The notes: a model not told the origin generated them from the letters alone. 64,000 nt of DNA from Micromonospora sp. FIMYZ51 (GCF_038246755.1 NZ_CP134706.1:1984001-2048000), one strand, 5' to 3'. Numbered from the stretch's first letter, positions 40,211-48,247 are shown. Program-made: numbers and translations.

Positions 40211-40446
40211 GCCGCCTCCCCGACTGGGTCGATCCTGGGCGGCAACACCACAACCTGCGCCTGCCGCCGCCAATACTCGGTGTTTGTTTCCATCACCTGC
40301 ACCGGCCCGACCATCGCCACCAAAGCGACCGCAGCCGGCCTGTGCGCCGTGCACACGTAGCGGGTCATGCCCTCACCCGGCCAACCCGACGACACCTCCC
40401 ACCGGGCAACAGCACCCGTCGCAAGGCCGCAGTAGTCACACTCCAC
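40207..40446 (-). CDS. Small zinc-knuckle protein
   Basis: The 79-aa product starts at GTG 40446 (overlapping the previous stop by 11 nt; a TTG at 40473 would give a longer form). It has ECDYCGLATGAVARWEVSSG and a VCTAHRPAAV motif, a likely CxxC...CxxH zinc site. The rest is beta-rich. No known family. Confidence 0.5.
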   Translation of the reverse strand: MECDYCGLATGAVARWEVSSGWPGEGMTRYVCTAHRPAAVALVAMVGPVQVMETNTEYWRRQAQVVVLPPRIDPVGEAA

Positions 40447-40699
40447 CGGACGGCCCTTCGAGGTCGCCGCCAAGCTCCCGCCAGACAGTGGCCCGGTCCT
40501 CCGGCCGCAGCCGGCCCAGGATCACCTGCCGGTCGAACCAGCCCCGATTCCACTCGTCCTCGCTGAGAACGTCCTCCGGCCAAATCCGGTCCGGGTCGTC
40601 CAGCGCACGCTGCCAGTAGTCGCGCCACTCGTCGCGGGTCATCTTTGGCGGCGGCTGATTGCCGGCACGCCCGTACCGCTCATCGTCGTCGTAGGTCAC
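40436..40699 (-). CDS. Small acidic protein
   Basis: The 87-aa product starts at GTG 40699 (GTGA overlap). Acidic sequence: DDDERYGRAGNQPPP, then MTRDEWRDYWQRALDDPDRI and LSEDEWNRGWFDRQV, rich in tryptophan. Its aromatic-acidic pattern suggests a protein-interaction or nucleic-acid-mimic role, but no family is known. Confidence 0.55.
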   Translation of the reverse strand: MTYDDDERYGRAGNQPPPKMTRDEWRDYWQRALDDPDRIWPEDVLSEDEWNRGWFDRQVILGRLRPEDRATVWRELGGDLEGPSGGV

Positions 40700-40878
40700 G
40701 GCACGTACCCCGGCTCACCGGGCAGGCTGCCGTACGGTGCGTCTTCCAGCGACGGGCAGCGGCACGCCTCGCGCCCGCAGCGGCGGCAGCAGTGCAGCTC
40801 GTCCGGTTCAAGCCGGCGCGGCTCCGGCACGCCAGCGTCCGTCGCGGCGCCGGTCGGCGACTCGTCCATCCCCGTCAC
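40696..40878 (-). CDS. Small cysteine-rich protein
   Basis: The 60-aa product starts at GTG 40878 (GTGA overlap). It has CCRRCGREACRCPSLEDAPY, five cysteines within 12 residues, a strong metal knuckle. The ends are acidic. No known family. Confidence 0.5.
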   Translation of the reverse strand: MTGMDESPTGAATDAGVPEPRRLEPDELHCCRRCGREACRCPSLEDAPYGSLPGEPGYVP

Positions 40879-41171
40879 GCCGACCGCCCCGGTCCGGGCA
40901 GAGCGCGAAGCTCGCGGCGGCCGGCGACCATCGGGGTGCCGCTGGGGCCGATCCGCTGCCACGTCCAGTCCCATGCCGCACCCCACGAGGTGAACCAGCG
41001 TCGACCACATCGGGCGTGGTGGTAGAACGCCATCAGCGTGTCTCCCTGCGTGACCGTGGCGTGCGGCACCACCGTGCCGGTGAACCCGGACCGCAGGCAC
41101 GTTTCGCATCCGTCGGCGAACGGCGGCCACTTGTCGCGGTGCTCGCCCGCGATCTCGAACGAAACAGTCAT
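40875..41171 (-). CDS. Hypothetical protein
   Basis: The 98-aa product starts at ATG 41171, 15 nt after the DnaB stop. It contains FADGCETCLRSGFTG and a TLMAFYHHARCGRRW segment, so cysteines may bind zinc; the rest is beta-rich. It lies just downstream of DnaB. No known family. Confidence 0.55.
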   Translation of the reverse strand: MTVSFEIAGEHRDKWPPFADGCETCLRSGFTGTVVPHATVTQGDTLMAFYHHARCGRRWFTSWGAAWDWTWQRIGPSGTPMVAGRRELRALPGPGRSA

Positions 41172-41186
41172 GTCGGCTCGCCCCTC

Positions 41187-42530
41187 TCAGGCAATGGCCA
41201 TGTCAACGAACCGGGACAGGTGCAGTTGGGCGGCCAGCGTGACCACGCCCTTCTCTCCGTTGCGGTTCTTGCCGAAAATGAAGTCCACCTCGCCACGGCG
41301 GGGCGAATCGTGGTCGTAGTAGTCGGGCCGGTGCAGCAGAATCACCACGTCGGAGTCCTGCTCGATCGATGACGAACCTTTAAGGTCGGTCAACTCCGGC
41401 AACTTGTCCGGGCGGGCAGACGGGCCACGGTTGAGCTGGGCGGCGGCCACCACCGGCACGTCCAACTCCATGGCGAGCAGCTTCAACGCGGGGCTGACAT
41501 CAGCCATGATCGCGGTGCGGTCCACAATCCTTGGGTTGGACGGCGACACCAAATGCATGTGGTCCACGAACACCACGTCGAGGCCGGGGCCGTCCTGCTG
41601 CCGCTTGCAGTGGTCCTTGATGTTCGCCACCGTCATCGGGGCTTTGTCGGTCAGGAACAGCGGCGCATTCGACATCGGCCCGATCTTGCTGGCTACCCGC
41701 TGCCAGTCCCGTTCCTCCAACTGCCCGTCGCGGATGAGCCGGAACGGAACCCCCGACTCGGCGGACAGGACCCGGTCGAACACGTCACCGTTCGACATTT
41801 CGAAGGTGAAGTAGGCGGCGTTGAGCCGCAGCCTGATCGCGATGTGGCGGGCCATGTCGATCAGGGCGACGCTCTTGCCCATGCTGGTCGCACCCGCCAC
41901 GGTGGCGAGTTGCTTCGGTCGCAGGCCGCCCAGCATCTGATCCACGTCGTGGTAGCCGGTGCTGATGCCCGGCGGACGCTTCCCGCGAGCCTCGATCTCA
42001 TCCAGGCCGGGGTTGATGAGCGACCCCAGGTCGGTCATCTTCAACTGGCGGTTGCGGGGCTGCGCCTTCTCAAGCAGCGAATGGGCGAGCGCCGCCAGGT
42101 CGTCCACATCCCGGCTGGGTGAGGTGGCGGCGTTGACCAACTGCACGCCGGTCTGCTCGTACGCGCGTCGCTGCGCGCATACGGTGATGCGGTTGGCGTA
42201 CCAGCCGAGTTGGGCGGCCAGCGGCACTTTCGACACGCACTCGTTGAGGTAGAGGGCGCCGCCGAGCCGTTCGAGGTCGCCCCGGTCGGCGAGTACCGCC
42301 GCGATGGCGATCGGCTCGGTGGGGGTGCCGTCGGATGCCGCCTGCATGATCGTGCGGAACAGTTCGGCGTGTTTCGGGCTGTAGAAGTCTTCGTCGGTGA
42401 GTAGCGCTTCCACAGCGCGGGGTGCGTTCGGGTCGGACAGCAGGATCCCGATGACCACCTGTTCGGCGCTGGTGTCGTAGGAGGGGGCACGGTCCCCGCG
42501 CTGCTGTGCTGGCTGGGTTTCGGTGTGCAC
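41187..42530 (-). CDS. dnaB: Replicative DNA helicase, DnaB family
   Basis: The 447-aa protein starts at GTG 42530, overlapping the initiator stop by 1 nt (TAGTG). The N-terminal helical domain (about 15-120, DTSAEQVVIGILLSDPNAPR) is followed by the RecA-like motor with Walker A GATSMGKS at 213-220 and a Walker B-type VVFVDHMH segment near 320. Length and order are those of bacterial DnaB. Together with the initiator just upstream it opens the phage fork. Confidence 0.93.
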   Translation of the reverse strand: MHTETQPAQQRGDRAPSYDTSAEQVVIGILLSDPNAPRAVEALLTDEDFYSPKHAELFRTIMQAASDGTPTEPIAIAAVLADRGDLERLGGALYLNECVSKVPLAAQLGWYANRITVCAQRRAYEQTGVQLVNAATSPSRDVDDLAALAHSLLEKAQPRNRQLKMTDLGSLINPGLDEIEARGKRPPGISTGYHDVDQMLGGLRPKQLATVAGATSMGKSVALIDMARHIAIRLRLNAAYFTFEMSNGDVFDRVLSAESGVPFRLIRDGQLEERDWQRVASKIGPMSNAPLFLTDKAPMTVANIKDHCKRQQDGPGLDVVFVDHMHLVSPSNPRIVDRTAIMADVSPALKLLAMELDVPVVAAAQLNRGPSARPDKLPELTDLKGSSSIEQDSDVVILLHRPDYYDHDSPRRGEVDFIFGKNRNGEKGVVTLAAQLHLSRFVDMAIA

Positions 42531-43837
42531 TAGGAGTCCTTCCGTGCTGCGGCGGCGAGAACGCCGGCGCCGGTTTTGGCTGCGGTGGCCGCGACGGTCA
42601 CGAGTTGCTGTTCGGTGGCGCCTGCGGCATGTAGGGCGGCGATCTGCTGCGTGACGATGATCAGGTCGTAGGTGGCGAGGTAGCCGCCGTATTCGCGCCG
42701 GAACGCATCAATGGCGGCAGCTACAGGGGCGGGGGTGGTGGGTTCGTCGGGCTTCGGGGGGATGCCGGCCCGGCATTGGGGGCACAGCATGGTGCCGTGG
42801 GTGGGGTGGGGTTCGTTGCCGGCGGGGGTGCCGTGGGCGCAGGCCGGTTTGGTGGCTTCCAGGTGCCGGATCTGGTCGGCGACCTTCTCGGCGCGTTCCT
42901 CGCGGACCTTGCGGTACAGGTTCTCGAAGCCGCTGTTGGCGGCGACCCCGCGCAGATAGCCGACGTTCTTGCCGGGCCACATCTTGCGGGCCTTCTTGTC
43001 GACGGCCTTGGCATCGGCGGGGGTGGCTTCGGGGTAGTCGTTCTCCCGCAGCCAGTCGAGGATGACCTGTTCCCGGTCGCTGATCTTCACGTCGGTTTTG
43101 GCGAACAGCGGCTTCTGTCGGCCGACGTGCGGCGGGTTGGTGGCGGTGCGGGCCGGTGACGGGTTGTTAGCGACGGACCAGGCGATGACGTCGTCGGTGG
43201 TTCGCGGCTTGGGGATCGGAGGGTTGGCCGTCGTCGGGGTTTGAGGGTTGAAGTTTGAGGGTTCTATGACGGTTAGGGCCGGACCACCGTCCGGGCTTTC
43301 CCGGACCACCGTCCGGCCTTTCTCGCTAATGCCCGGACCACCGTCCGGGCTTTCCTCGGGTGCGGGCGGGTCGAAGGCCGGACCCTCGTCCGGGCTTTCT
43401 TCGTCTATGGCCGGACCCTCGTCCGGGCTTTCGTCCGTGTCCGGCTCACCCTCGGGCGTCTTGTCATCAGAGAAAGGCCGGACCACCGTCCGGGCTTTTG
43501 TGGGGAAGCAGCGGTCCGGATCGTGGTCGCCGAGAGGACACATCGCCGGAATCGCGTACACCGCCGCCTTGCCCCGGTAGGCGAACACCGGCTTACCCTT
43601 CCGGTCCACCCCCAACTGCTCGCGCAACTCCCAGCCCTTGGCGGCCAGGCGGTGGCACAAGCGGGTGATGCTGTCGGCCTTCAACCCGGTACGCCGCATG
43701 ATCGTCGCCTGGCCCGGCCACGCGCGGCGCGTGTTGTCGCGGGCCTTCTCGGCGAGCACGGCGATGAACAGCCGCTCGGCCTGCGTCCAGTCGGCGGGTG
43801 CGTGGTCCAGCACCTCGTTGACGAGCTTCACGCCCAC
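42530..43837 (-). CDS. Replication initiator with winged HTH and iteron-bearing linker
   Basis: The 435-aa protein starts at GTG 43837 behind GGAGGGGG. Residues about 15-100 form a winged HTH of the lambda O/phage replication type (ATIMRRTGLKADSITRLCHR). Residues about 115-186 are low-complexity and encoded by six DNA repeats. The C-terminal half contains a helical KISDREQVILDWLRENDYPE and a DKKARKMWPGKNVGYLRG region and a CxxC (LCPQCRAG). It is followed at once by dnaB, exactly as O is followed by P in lambda-like phages. It should bind the iterons and load the helicase. Confidence 0.75.
   Translation of the reverse strand: MGVKLVNEVLDHAPADWTQAERLFIAVLAEKARDNTRRAWPGQATIMRRTGLKADSITRLCHRLAAKGWELREQLGVDRKGKPVFAYRGKAAVYAIPAMCPLGDHDPDRCFPTKARTVVRPFSDDKTPEGEPDTDESPDEGPAIDEESPDEGPAFDPPAPEESPDGGPGISEKGRTVVRESPDGGPALTVIEPSNFNPQTPTTANPPIPKPRTTDDVIAWSVANNPSPARTATNPPHVGRQKPLFAKTDVKISDREQVILDWLRENDYPEATPADAKAVDKKARKMWPGKNVGYLRGVAANSGFENLYRKVREERAEKVADQIRHLEATKPACAHGTPAGNEPHPTHGTMLCPQCRAGIPPKPDEPTTPAPVAAAIDAFRREYGGYLATYDLIIVTQQIAALHAAGATEQQLVTVAATAAKTGAGVLAAAARKDS
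43279..43493. repeat. Six iterons inside the initiator gene (candidate replication origin)
   Basis: Six copies of the 16-bp dyad CCGGAC-N4-GTCCGG lie at 43279, 43301, 43333, 43378, 43411 and 43478 (N4 is CACC in four and CCTC in two). Each is followed by G-G-[GC]-C-T-T-T, making 22-bp units. Four encode S-P-D-x-G-P and two encode R-T-V-V-R, i.e. the same DNA in two reading frames, so the DNA rather than the peptide is conserved. Binding sites for the initiator are the simplest reading. Confidence 0.8.
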
Positions 43838-44014
43838 GCATCCCCCTCCCACTTTTTGGTCACAGGCATGCCTCCATTAGTTGCTCATGTGCCACTACGA
43901 CACTACAGTAAAAGTTACAGAACTAGTAGCAGGGTAGGTGACAGGGTGTCCGTGGTAACGAGCAAGCCCCGCAGCCTGTGCGTTGCGAGTTACAGAAGGC
44001 CGTACGATCTGGGT
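43838..44014. promoter_or_regulatory. Divergent control region of initiator and antitoxin-like gene
   Basis: In 177 nt between divergent genes lie two direct repeats AGTTACAGAA (43913-43922 and 43988-43997), 75 bp apart, and a relatively AT-rich stretch with TACTGTAGTG on the minus strand as a candidate -10 for the replication operon. The plus gene has TACGAT at 44003-44008, 6 nt before its GTG. The repeats may be operators shared by both promoters. Confidence 0.5.
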
Positions 44015-44239
44015 GTGGCGCGACGTGTGATGATGGGGATCCAGGAGCTGCGACTGCGGCTCAGAGAGCGCGTGGCCGACGTCCAGCGCGGCATTCACAC
44101 CATCTTCACTCGCCACGGGGTGCCCGTGGCGGTACTCGTGGATGTCGACTGGTACCAGCGCGCGACCGAGGCGATCGGCGAGGATCCGTTGGGGTTTGAG
44201 ACCGTGCCGCCGCCGAGCAAGGACAACGCCGAAACCTGA
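44015..44239 (+). CDS. Phd/YefM-like antitoxin without adjacent toxin
   Basis: The 74-aa product starts at GTG 44015, which follows a TACGAT box by 6 nt, so it is probably leaderless. It reads MMGIQELRLRLRERVADVQR and TIFTRHGVPVAVLVDVDWYQ, the Phd/YefM fold: helix, then a strand pair with R-H-G-x-P-V-A-V-L-V. These proteins bind DNA and usually neutralise a Doc/YoeB toxin. No toxin gene lies beside it; the next minus gene is unrelated. It may act as a plain repressor of the divergent replication operon. Confidence 0.7.
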   Translation: MARRVMMGIQELRLRLRERVADVQRGIHTIFTRHGVPVAVLVDVDWYQRATEAIGEDPLGFETVPPPSKDNAET

Positions 44240-44256
44240 TCGCCGGCAACCCGCAC

Positions 44257-44286
44257 GCCCGGCGCCCCCGCAGCGTCGGGCTTTCG
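44257..44286 (+). terminator. Terminator after the antitoxin-like gene
   Basis: GCCCGGCG (44257-44264) pairs with CGTCGGGC (44274-44281), with one G-U pair, followed by TTTCG. Confidence 0.55.
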
Positions 44287-44405
44287 CGCTACCCATCAAC
44301 GCGACCGCCGCCGAGCCTTCGCCGCCGTCCGAGTGGCTGCCAGGGCGGCGGCAACCCGATCCCTGAACCGGATCTTGCGCGGTGTGGGGCACACTTTCGG
44401 CGCGC

Positions 44406-44615
44406 TCACAGCCCGCACCCCGGACACGGCGCAAACCCGTCAACCACCAACACACACAGCGGACACACCCGGCCCCGCTCCGGACCCTCCGGCACCCCGG
44501 TCAGGTCGACACCACACAACGCGGTGTCGGGGTCGCAGTGGATGTAGTGGTGGTCGACGTCGCCAGCCCCCGTGTCGATGTCGGGCCGGTGGGGAAGTGT
44601 CGCGGTCGCAGCCAT
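44406..44615 (-). CDS. Small zinc-type protein
   Basis: The 69-aa product starts at ATG 44615 behind GAGGTGA. It has an HHYIHCDPDTALCGVDLTGV segment and a C-terminal VCPLCVLVVDGFAPCPGCGL, thus the H-x(2)-C...C, C-x2-C and C-x2-C pattern of a small zinc ribbon seen in actinophage and actinomycete proteins. It lies between two terminators. The role is unknown. Confidence 0.6.
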   Translation of the reverse strand: MAATATLPHRPDIDTGAGDVDHHYIHCDPDTALCGVDLTGVPEGPERGRVCPLCVLVVDGFAPCPGCGL

Positions 44616-44652
44616 GGCGTTCACCTCGATCTATGGGTGGTGGGGAACGGGT

Positions 44653-44689
44653 CGAGGCGCGGCCCACCGGAAGGCGGAACCGCGCCTCG
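44653..44689 (-). terminator. Terminator after the WhiB gene
   Basis: CGAGGCGCGG (44653-44662) pairs perfectly with CCGCGCCTCG (44680-44689) around a 17-nt loop. It ends the early operon below the WhiB-HTH gene. Confidence 0.75.
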
Positions 44690-44707
44690 TTTACGCAGGT
44701 CAGACGG

Positions 44708-45343
44708 TCACTGCCGCCGCGTCTTCGCCTTACTGCTGCGGTAATACGCGGCAGCCTTCCGCCGCTCCGCCACCAAACACGCCTCATCCACCGGCTCCCC
44801 CCGACGCTTATGCCGCCGATACGCGGCGTTCGTACCGCACGGCGCAAGGTCGGCAGGCTGCTTACGGCATCCGCCACCGTTCGGCCACCGCGAGACGATG
44901 CTGTGCTTCTTACGAAACTCCTTCACCTGCCACACCTTCCAGCCCAGCCGGGCCGCAATGTCAGGGTCGGTCTGCCCGGCAGCCGCCAACTGTGAGACGG
45001 CATCCACGTCCTCAACCCGGTTGCGGCTGGCGTGTTCGTCGGCGCAACGGTCACAGGAGGCGTGCTGGGCGCGGCGAGGCACACACGGCAGATGGCAGTG
45101 GCGGCAGGGGCGGGGGATGCTGCCGGCGGCGATGCGTGCCCGTTCGACGGTGGTGAAGCCACCCCACACACCCCACGGCTCGTCGGTGCGCAGGGCGAGC
45201 AGTAGGCAGGTTTCGCGGGCGGGGCATGCGCCGCAGTCGGCTTTGGCGGCCTGTTCCTGGTCTTGGTCGTACCACTTTTCGGGGTCGATGGAGCAGGGGA
45301 GTGTGGCGGTGCGGCGGCTGGGAAGGGTGGCCGTGCTCGCCAT
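44708..45343 (-). CDS. Multidomain WhiB-like protein with zinc and HTH extension
   Basis: The 211-aa protein has a WhiB domain at about 15-75: C17, C37, C40, C46 for the iron-sulfur cluster and the GVWGG turn at 58-62. A zinc-ribbon-like CRHCHLPC...CDRC (80-100) follows, then a helix-turn-helix (about 113-148, TDPDIAARLGWKVWQVKEFR) and a Cys/His tail (CGTNAAYRRHKRRGEPVDEA). Phage WhiB proteins can redirect host sigma A. The two-part fusion is unusual; it probably acts as a DNA-binding redox-responsive regulator. Confidence 0.85.
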   Translation of the reverse strand: MASTATLPSRRTATLPCSIDPEKWYDQDQEQAAKADCGACPARETCLLLALRTDEPWGVWGGFTTVERARIAAGSIPRPCRHCHLPCVPRRAQHASCDRCADEHASRNRVEDVDAVSQLAAAGQTDPDIAARLGWKVWQVKEFRKKHSIVSRWPNGGGCRKQPADLAPCGTNAAYRRHKRRGEPVDEACLVAERRKAAAYYRSSKAKTRRQ

Positions 45344-45344
45344 G

Positions 45345-46268
45345 TCAGGCCACCTTTCCGCTGATACGGCACGGGTCTGAGTGGTTGGGTTTGGTGTCGA
45401 GCTGGGCGGCCCGGTGGGCGATCTGCCGGGCCTGCCACTCCGTCACCCCGAACGTGCGAGCGAACGGCTTCTGGCCGGGTGTGCGACCGGCCGCAACCTC
45501 GTGCTGGCACCACAGCAGATACAGGTGCGGCAGTTCGGCGGGCGTGAGACGAGACACCGGCACACGACCGGCCGCAGCCTCCGCCACCACAAACATGTCG
45601 ACCAGGTCATCGGGCAGCAGCATCGGCTCCGGCTGCGCCTGCGGGTCATCGATGCGGCCACCCCAGTCGGCGACGGTCGCCCACCGTCGGCGCCGCGCAT
45701 GCCGGCGGGCGTTCCAACACGGCCCCTGCCGTCCGGCGAGCAGATCAGCCAACTGGGCGACCGCCAGATGGTTGTTGACCGTGACTTGCCGGAAGGTGCC
45801 GCACCGCCACCGCTGCACGTGCGGCACGGTGGTGTCGAGCCGGTCGGCCAACATGCCGGTGGGCCAGCCCGCGAGGGTGAGCGCCTGTAGCCGTCGGGTG
45901 GCGCCGTGGGCTGGTACGCGCCGGGTGGGGGTGGTGTGGCGGGGCCGGACACCGCAGATGGCGTCGACTGTGAACTGGGCTGCTCGGGCTCGTTGGCCGT
46001 TGGCGATGGCGTCGATACCGGACGGGGAGACACCGGCGGCGTCGGCGATGGCGCGGCGGCTCATGCCGTGCCGCTGTAGTTGGGTGATGTGGTTGCGGGC
46101 GGGTGTGGTGTCGATGAGGGCCCGGTCCCATTGGCTGTAGGCGGCGAGGCGGGTGCGGTTGCGGGCGGATTCGGCGGTGCGTTGTTGGCAGCCGGGGCAG
46201 CCTGCTTGGTATCGGCGGTGCCGCTGGCAGGTGTGGACGCGCGGCCGGGGCAGGCTGGTGGTGGTCAT
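45345..46268 (-). CDS. HTH protein with N-terminal Cys/His site
   Basis: The 307-aa product starts at ATG 46268 (ATGA overlap with the clamp). The N-terminus HTCQRHRRYQAGCPGCQQRT is a zinc-type Cys/His motif. Two helix-turn-helix stretches follow (MSRRAIADAAGVSPSGIDAI near 70-90; LTLAGWPTGMLADRLDTTVP near 130-150), then an ARTFGVTEWQARQIAHRAA region at the C-terminus. It is probably a DNA-binding regulator of the early operon. Confidence 0.7.
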   Translation of the reverse strand: MTTTSLPRPRVHTCQRHRRYQAGCPGCQQRTAESARNRTRLAAYSQWDRALIDTTPARNHITQLQRHGMSRRAIADAAGVSPSGIDAIANGQRARAAQFTVDAICGVRPRHTTPTRRVPAHGATRRLQALTLAGWPTGMLADRLDTTVPHVQRWRCGTFRQVTVNNHLAVAQLADLLAGRQGPCWNARRHARRRRWATVADWGGRIDDPQAQPEPMLLPDDLVDMFVVAEAAAGRVPVSRLTPAELPHLYLLWCQHEVAAGRTPGQKPFARTFGVTEWQARQIAHRAAQLDTKPNHSDPCRISGKVA

Positions 46269-47380
46269 TTGGACACCCGGATCGGCATGATCAAGTAGCG
46301 GTGGGCGTTGTCGGTCTGCCCGGCCGGGGAGATCACAGCCGGTTTGAACGCGTCGACCATGGCGATCTGCGCGTCACCGCCGACGGTGGTGAGCCCGTCG
46401 AGCAGGTACTGCGGGTTGAAACCGACGGTCAGCGGCGAGCCGTCGTAGCTGCCGATGTCCATCGACTCGGACGCCCGCGCCTCCTCCGTGCCGCCCGCCT
46501 CCACGATCAGCGGCGAGTCGGGGGCGAACGTGAGCAGTACCGGTGTGGTGCGTTCGGCGACCAGGGCGACCCGCTTGACGACCTCGATCAGCTGGCCGGT
46601 CGACACGATCGCCGTGGCGTTGGCGGTAGACGGGAACAGCGATCGGACGGGCGGATAGTTGCCGCCGTCCAGCAGACGCGACGTCGTCTTGCGGCGCCCG
46701 TCCGCGAACCCGACCAGTCCGTCACCGCCCGACGCGGCCGACACCTCGATCGTGGAACCGGTCCACGTCTTCGCGGCCTCCACCAACACCTGGGCGGGAA
46801 TGAGTAGGTCCACCGACAGGTCGTCGCTGGCCCCGGCGAACGGGATCGTGATGTGGGTCAACCGGTACCGGTCGGTGGCCAGCAGATCGACCGTGCCGGC
46901 ACGGAATTCGACCCGGACGCCGGTCATCATCGGCAGCGTCTCGTCGCGGGAGGCGGCGACAGCGGCCCGGTTGATGGCGGCAACAAACTCGGCCGCGTCC
47001 ACTGTGCCGATCGCCTCCGGCAGGGCCGGCAGGGTCGGATAGTCCTCCACCGGCATCGTCGGCAGGGTGAATCGGGCGGCACCGCACACGAGTTCCAGGT
47101 GTGCGCCGACGGACGCGAGTTCGACGGGCTTGCCGGGGAGCGCCTTGACGATGCTGGCCAACAGACGACCCGACACGAGGGCAGTGCCGGGGTCGGTGAC
47201 GGTGCCGCGCGCCCACGACTCGTGCGACACCTCGTAGTCGAAACCGGACACGGTCACGCCGTCGTCGGCGGTGCGGATCAGCAGCCCACCCAGCACCGGG
47301 ATGTGGGGTTTGCCGGCGACGGCTTTGGATGCGGCGAGCACGGCTTCGGCGAACGCATCGCGCTCAACGGTGACCTTCAT
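46265..47380 (-). CDS. dnaN: DNA polymerase III sliding clamp (beta subunit)
   Basis: The 371-aa protein has the full length and three-domain order of a bacterial clamp. Recognised stretches are MKVTVERDAFAEAVLAASKA, FTLPTMPVEDYPTLPALPEA and TDRYRLTHITIPF, and the C-terminus is YLIMPIRVSK. It would encircle DNA and bind polymerase and other partners. It is phage-encoded within the early operon. No phage polymerase is seen in the window, so it presumably recruits the host enzyme. Confidence 0.92.
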   Translation of the reverse strand: MKVTVERDAFAEAVLAASKAVAGKPHIPVLGGLLIRTADDGVTVSGFDYEVSHESWARGTVTDPGTALVSGRLLASIVKALPGKPVELASVGAHLELVCGAARFTLPTMPVEDYPTLPALPEAIGTVDAAEFVAAINRAAVAASRDETLPMMTGVRVEFRAGTVDLLATDRYRLTHITIPFAGASDDLSVDLLIPAQVLVEAAKTWTGSTIEVSAASGGDGLVGFADGRRKTTSRLLDGGNYPPVRSLFPSTANATAIVSTGQLIEVVKRVALVAERTTPVLLTFAPDSPLIVEAGGTEEARASESMDIGSYDGSPLTVGFNPQYLLDGLTTVGGDAQIAMVDAFKPAVISPAGQTDNAHRYLIMPIRVSK

Positions 47381-47919
47381 ACGGCGGCTCCTTCGAACAC
47401 GGGGACAAGAGACAGGTCGAGCACCCCGCCGAGAGCGCGTGTGTGCCGTTGCAGCGTCGACACCAAAACCCGGTCAGGGTTTGCTTCCCGGCGATGAACC
47501 GCCGGCTCCGTGCAACCCATGCGCTCACCGAGCGCCGCCAACGTGAGCCCGGCGGCGCGGCGGATACGGGCCAGGTTGTTGACGTAGATCCGCAGATCAA
47601 GTCGGTCTTCGGCTTCTGCGGTCGCCGGGCTGGTGTGCTCGTACATGGCGGCGAGCGGATCCCCGTCGTCGGGCACGGTCAGACCAAGCGGGGTGAGCTG
47701 TAGTCGGTAGTCGTAGACGCGTGCCCAGTGTTGGACGGTGGTCACGTGCCAGGAGCGACGTAGCTCCATGTGGGAGAACGCGAATTCGGTGCAGCCGTAC
47801 CGGTCGGCGGCTTGCGGCTGCGAGATGTGTCGGCCTTCGCGGATGCGCCGTAGCCAGGTGGCGATGTGGTCGCGGTTGCGGGTGTCGTCGGGGTGCAGGT
47901 CGGGGATGACGCGCATCAC
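47377..47919 (-). CDS. Two-domain XRE-type HTH protein
   Basis: The 180-aa product may start at GTG 47919 (GTGA overlap) or ATG 47916. It carries two helix-turn-helix units in tandem (about 25-60, HISQPQAADRYGCTEFAFSH; about 115-150, LTLAALGERMGCTEPAVHRR), suggesting an internal duplication. The C-terminus is short. It overlaps the clamp start by ATGA. It is likely a regulator of the early operon. Confidence 0.75.
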   Translation of the reverse strand: MMRVIPDLHPDDTRNRDHIATWLRRIREGRHISQPQAADRYGCTEFAFSHMELRRSWHVTTVQHWARVYDYRLQLTPLGLTVPDDGDPLAAMYEHTSPATAEAEDRLDLRIYVNNLARIRRAAGLTLAALGERMGCTEPAVHRREANPDRVLVSTLQRHTRALGGVLDLSLVPVFEGAAV

Positions 47920-48188
47920 GCCACCTGCCCGCTGTCGCTGAACGTGGGGAGGACCATCCGGTCAGACGCGGCCGATCCTTCCCACTTGACTCGCCCCTTG
48001 TCGGTGATGCTGATGCTGCCGTCGAGGTCGAGGCGCAGCCATTGCTGGTCTGCCATCTCGTAGATGGCGAGGTCGAGGACACGAAGCCGTCCGGCGCTGT
48101 CGACGTATTCGTAGGTGGCGGGGTCGCGGCTGATGCGGCCTTCGATGATGGCGTCGTAGATGCGCTGGTAGGTGCGGTGGTCGGCCAT
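47916..48188 (-). CDS. Small hypothetical protein
   Basis: The 90-aa product starts at ATG 48188. It reads MADHRTYQRIYDAIIEGRIS and ends with a YEMADQQWLRLDLDGSISIT-type beta domain and an acidic tail. No family is recognised. It is coupled to the tandem-HTH gene and follows a terminator. Confidence 0.6.
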   Translation of the reverse strand: MADHRTYQRIYDAIIEGRISRDPATYEYVDSAGRLRVLDLAIYEMADQQWLRLDLDGSISITDKGRVKWEGSAASDRMVLPTFSDSGQVA

Positions 48189-48208
48189 GTTCCTGTTCCT
48201 GGGGGTGT

Positions 48209-48234
48209 GGCCCGCCCCGGTGGTGGGGCGGGCC
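48209..48234 (-). terminator. Terminator after the WhiB gene at 48248
   Basis: GGCCCGCCCC (48209-48218) pairs with GGGGCGGGCC (48225-48234) around a 6-nt loop. It lies between the WhiB gene and the small genes of the clamp operon. Confidence 0.7.
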
Positions 48235-48247
48235 GTGCTGGCAGTGG

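Noticed and set aside
43279..43493. Possible CRISPR-like repeat array
   Set aside because: The repeats have unequal spacing (22-67 bp), their spacers are coding, and no cas genes are near. They are better explained as iterons.
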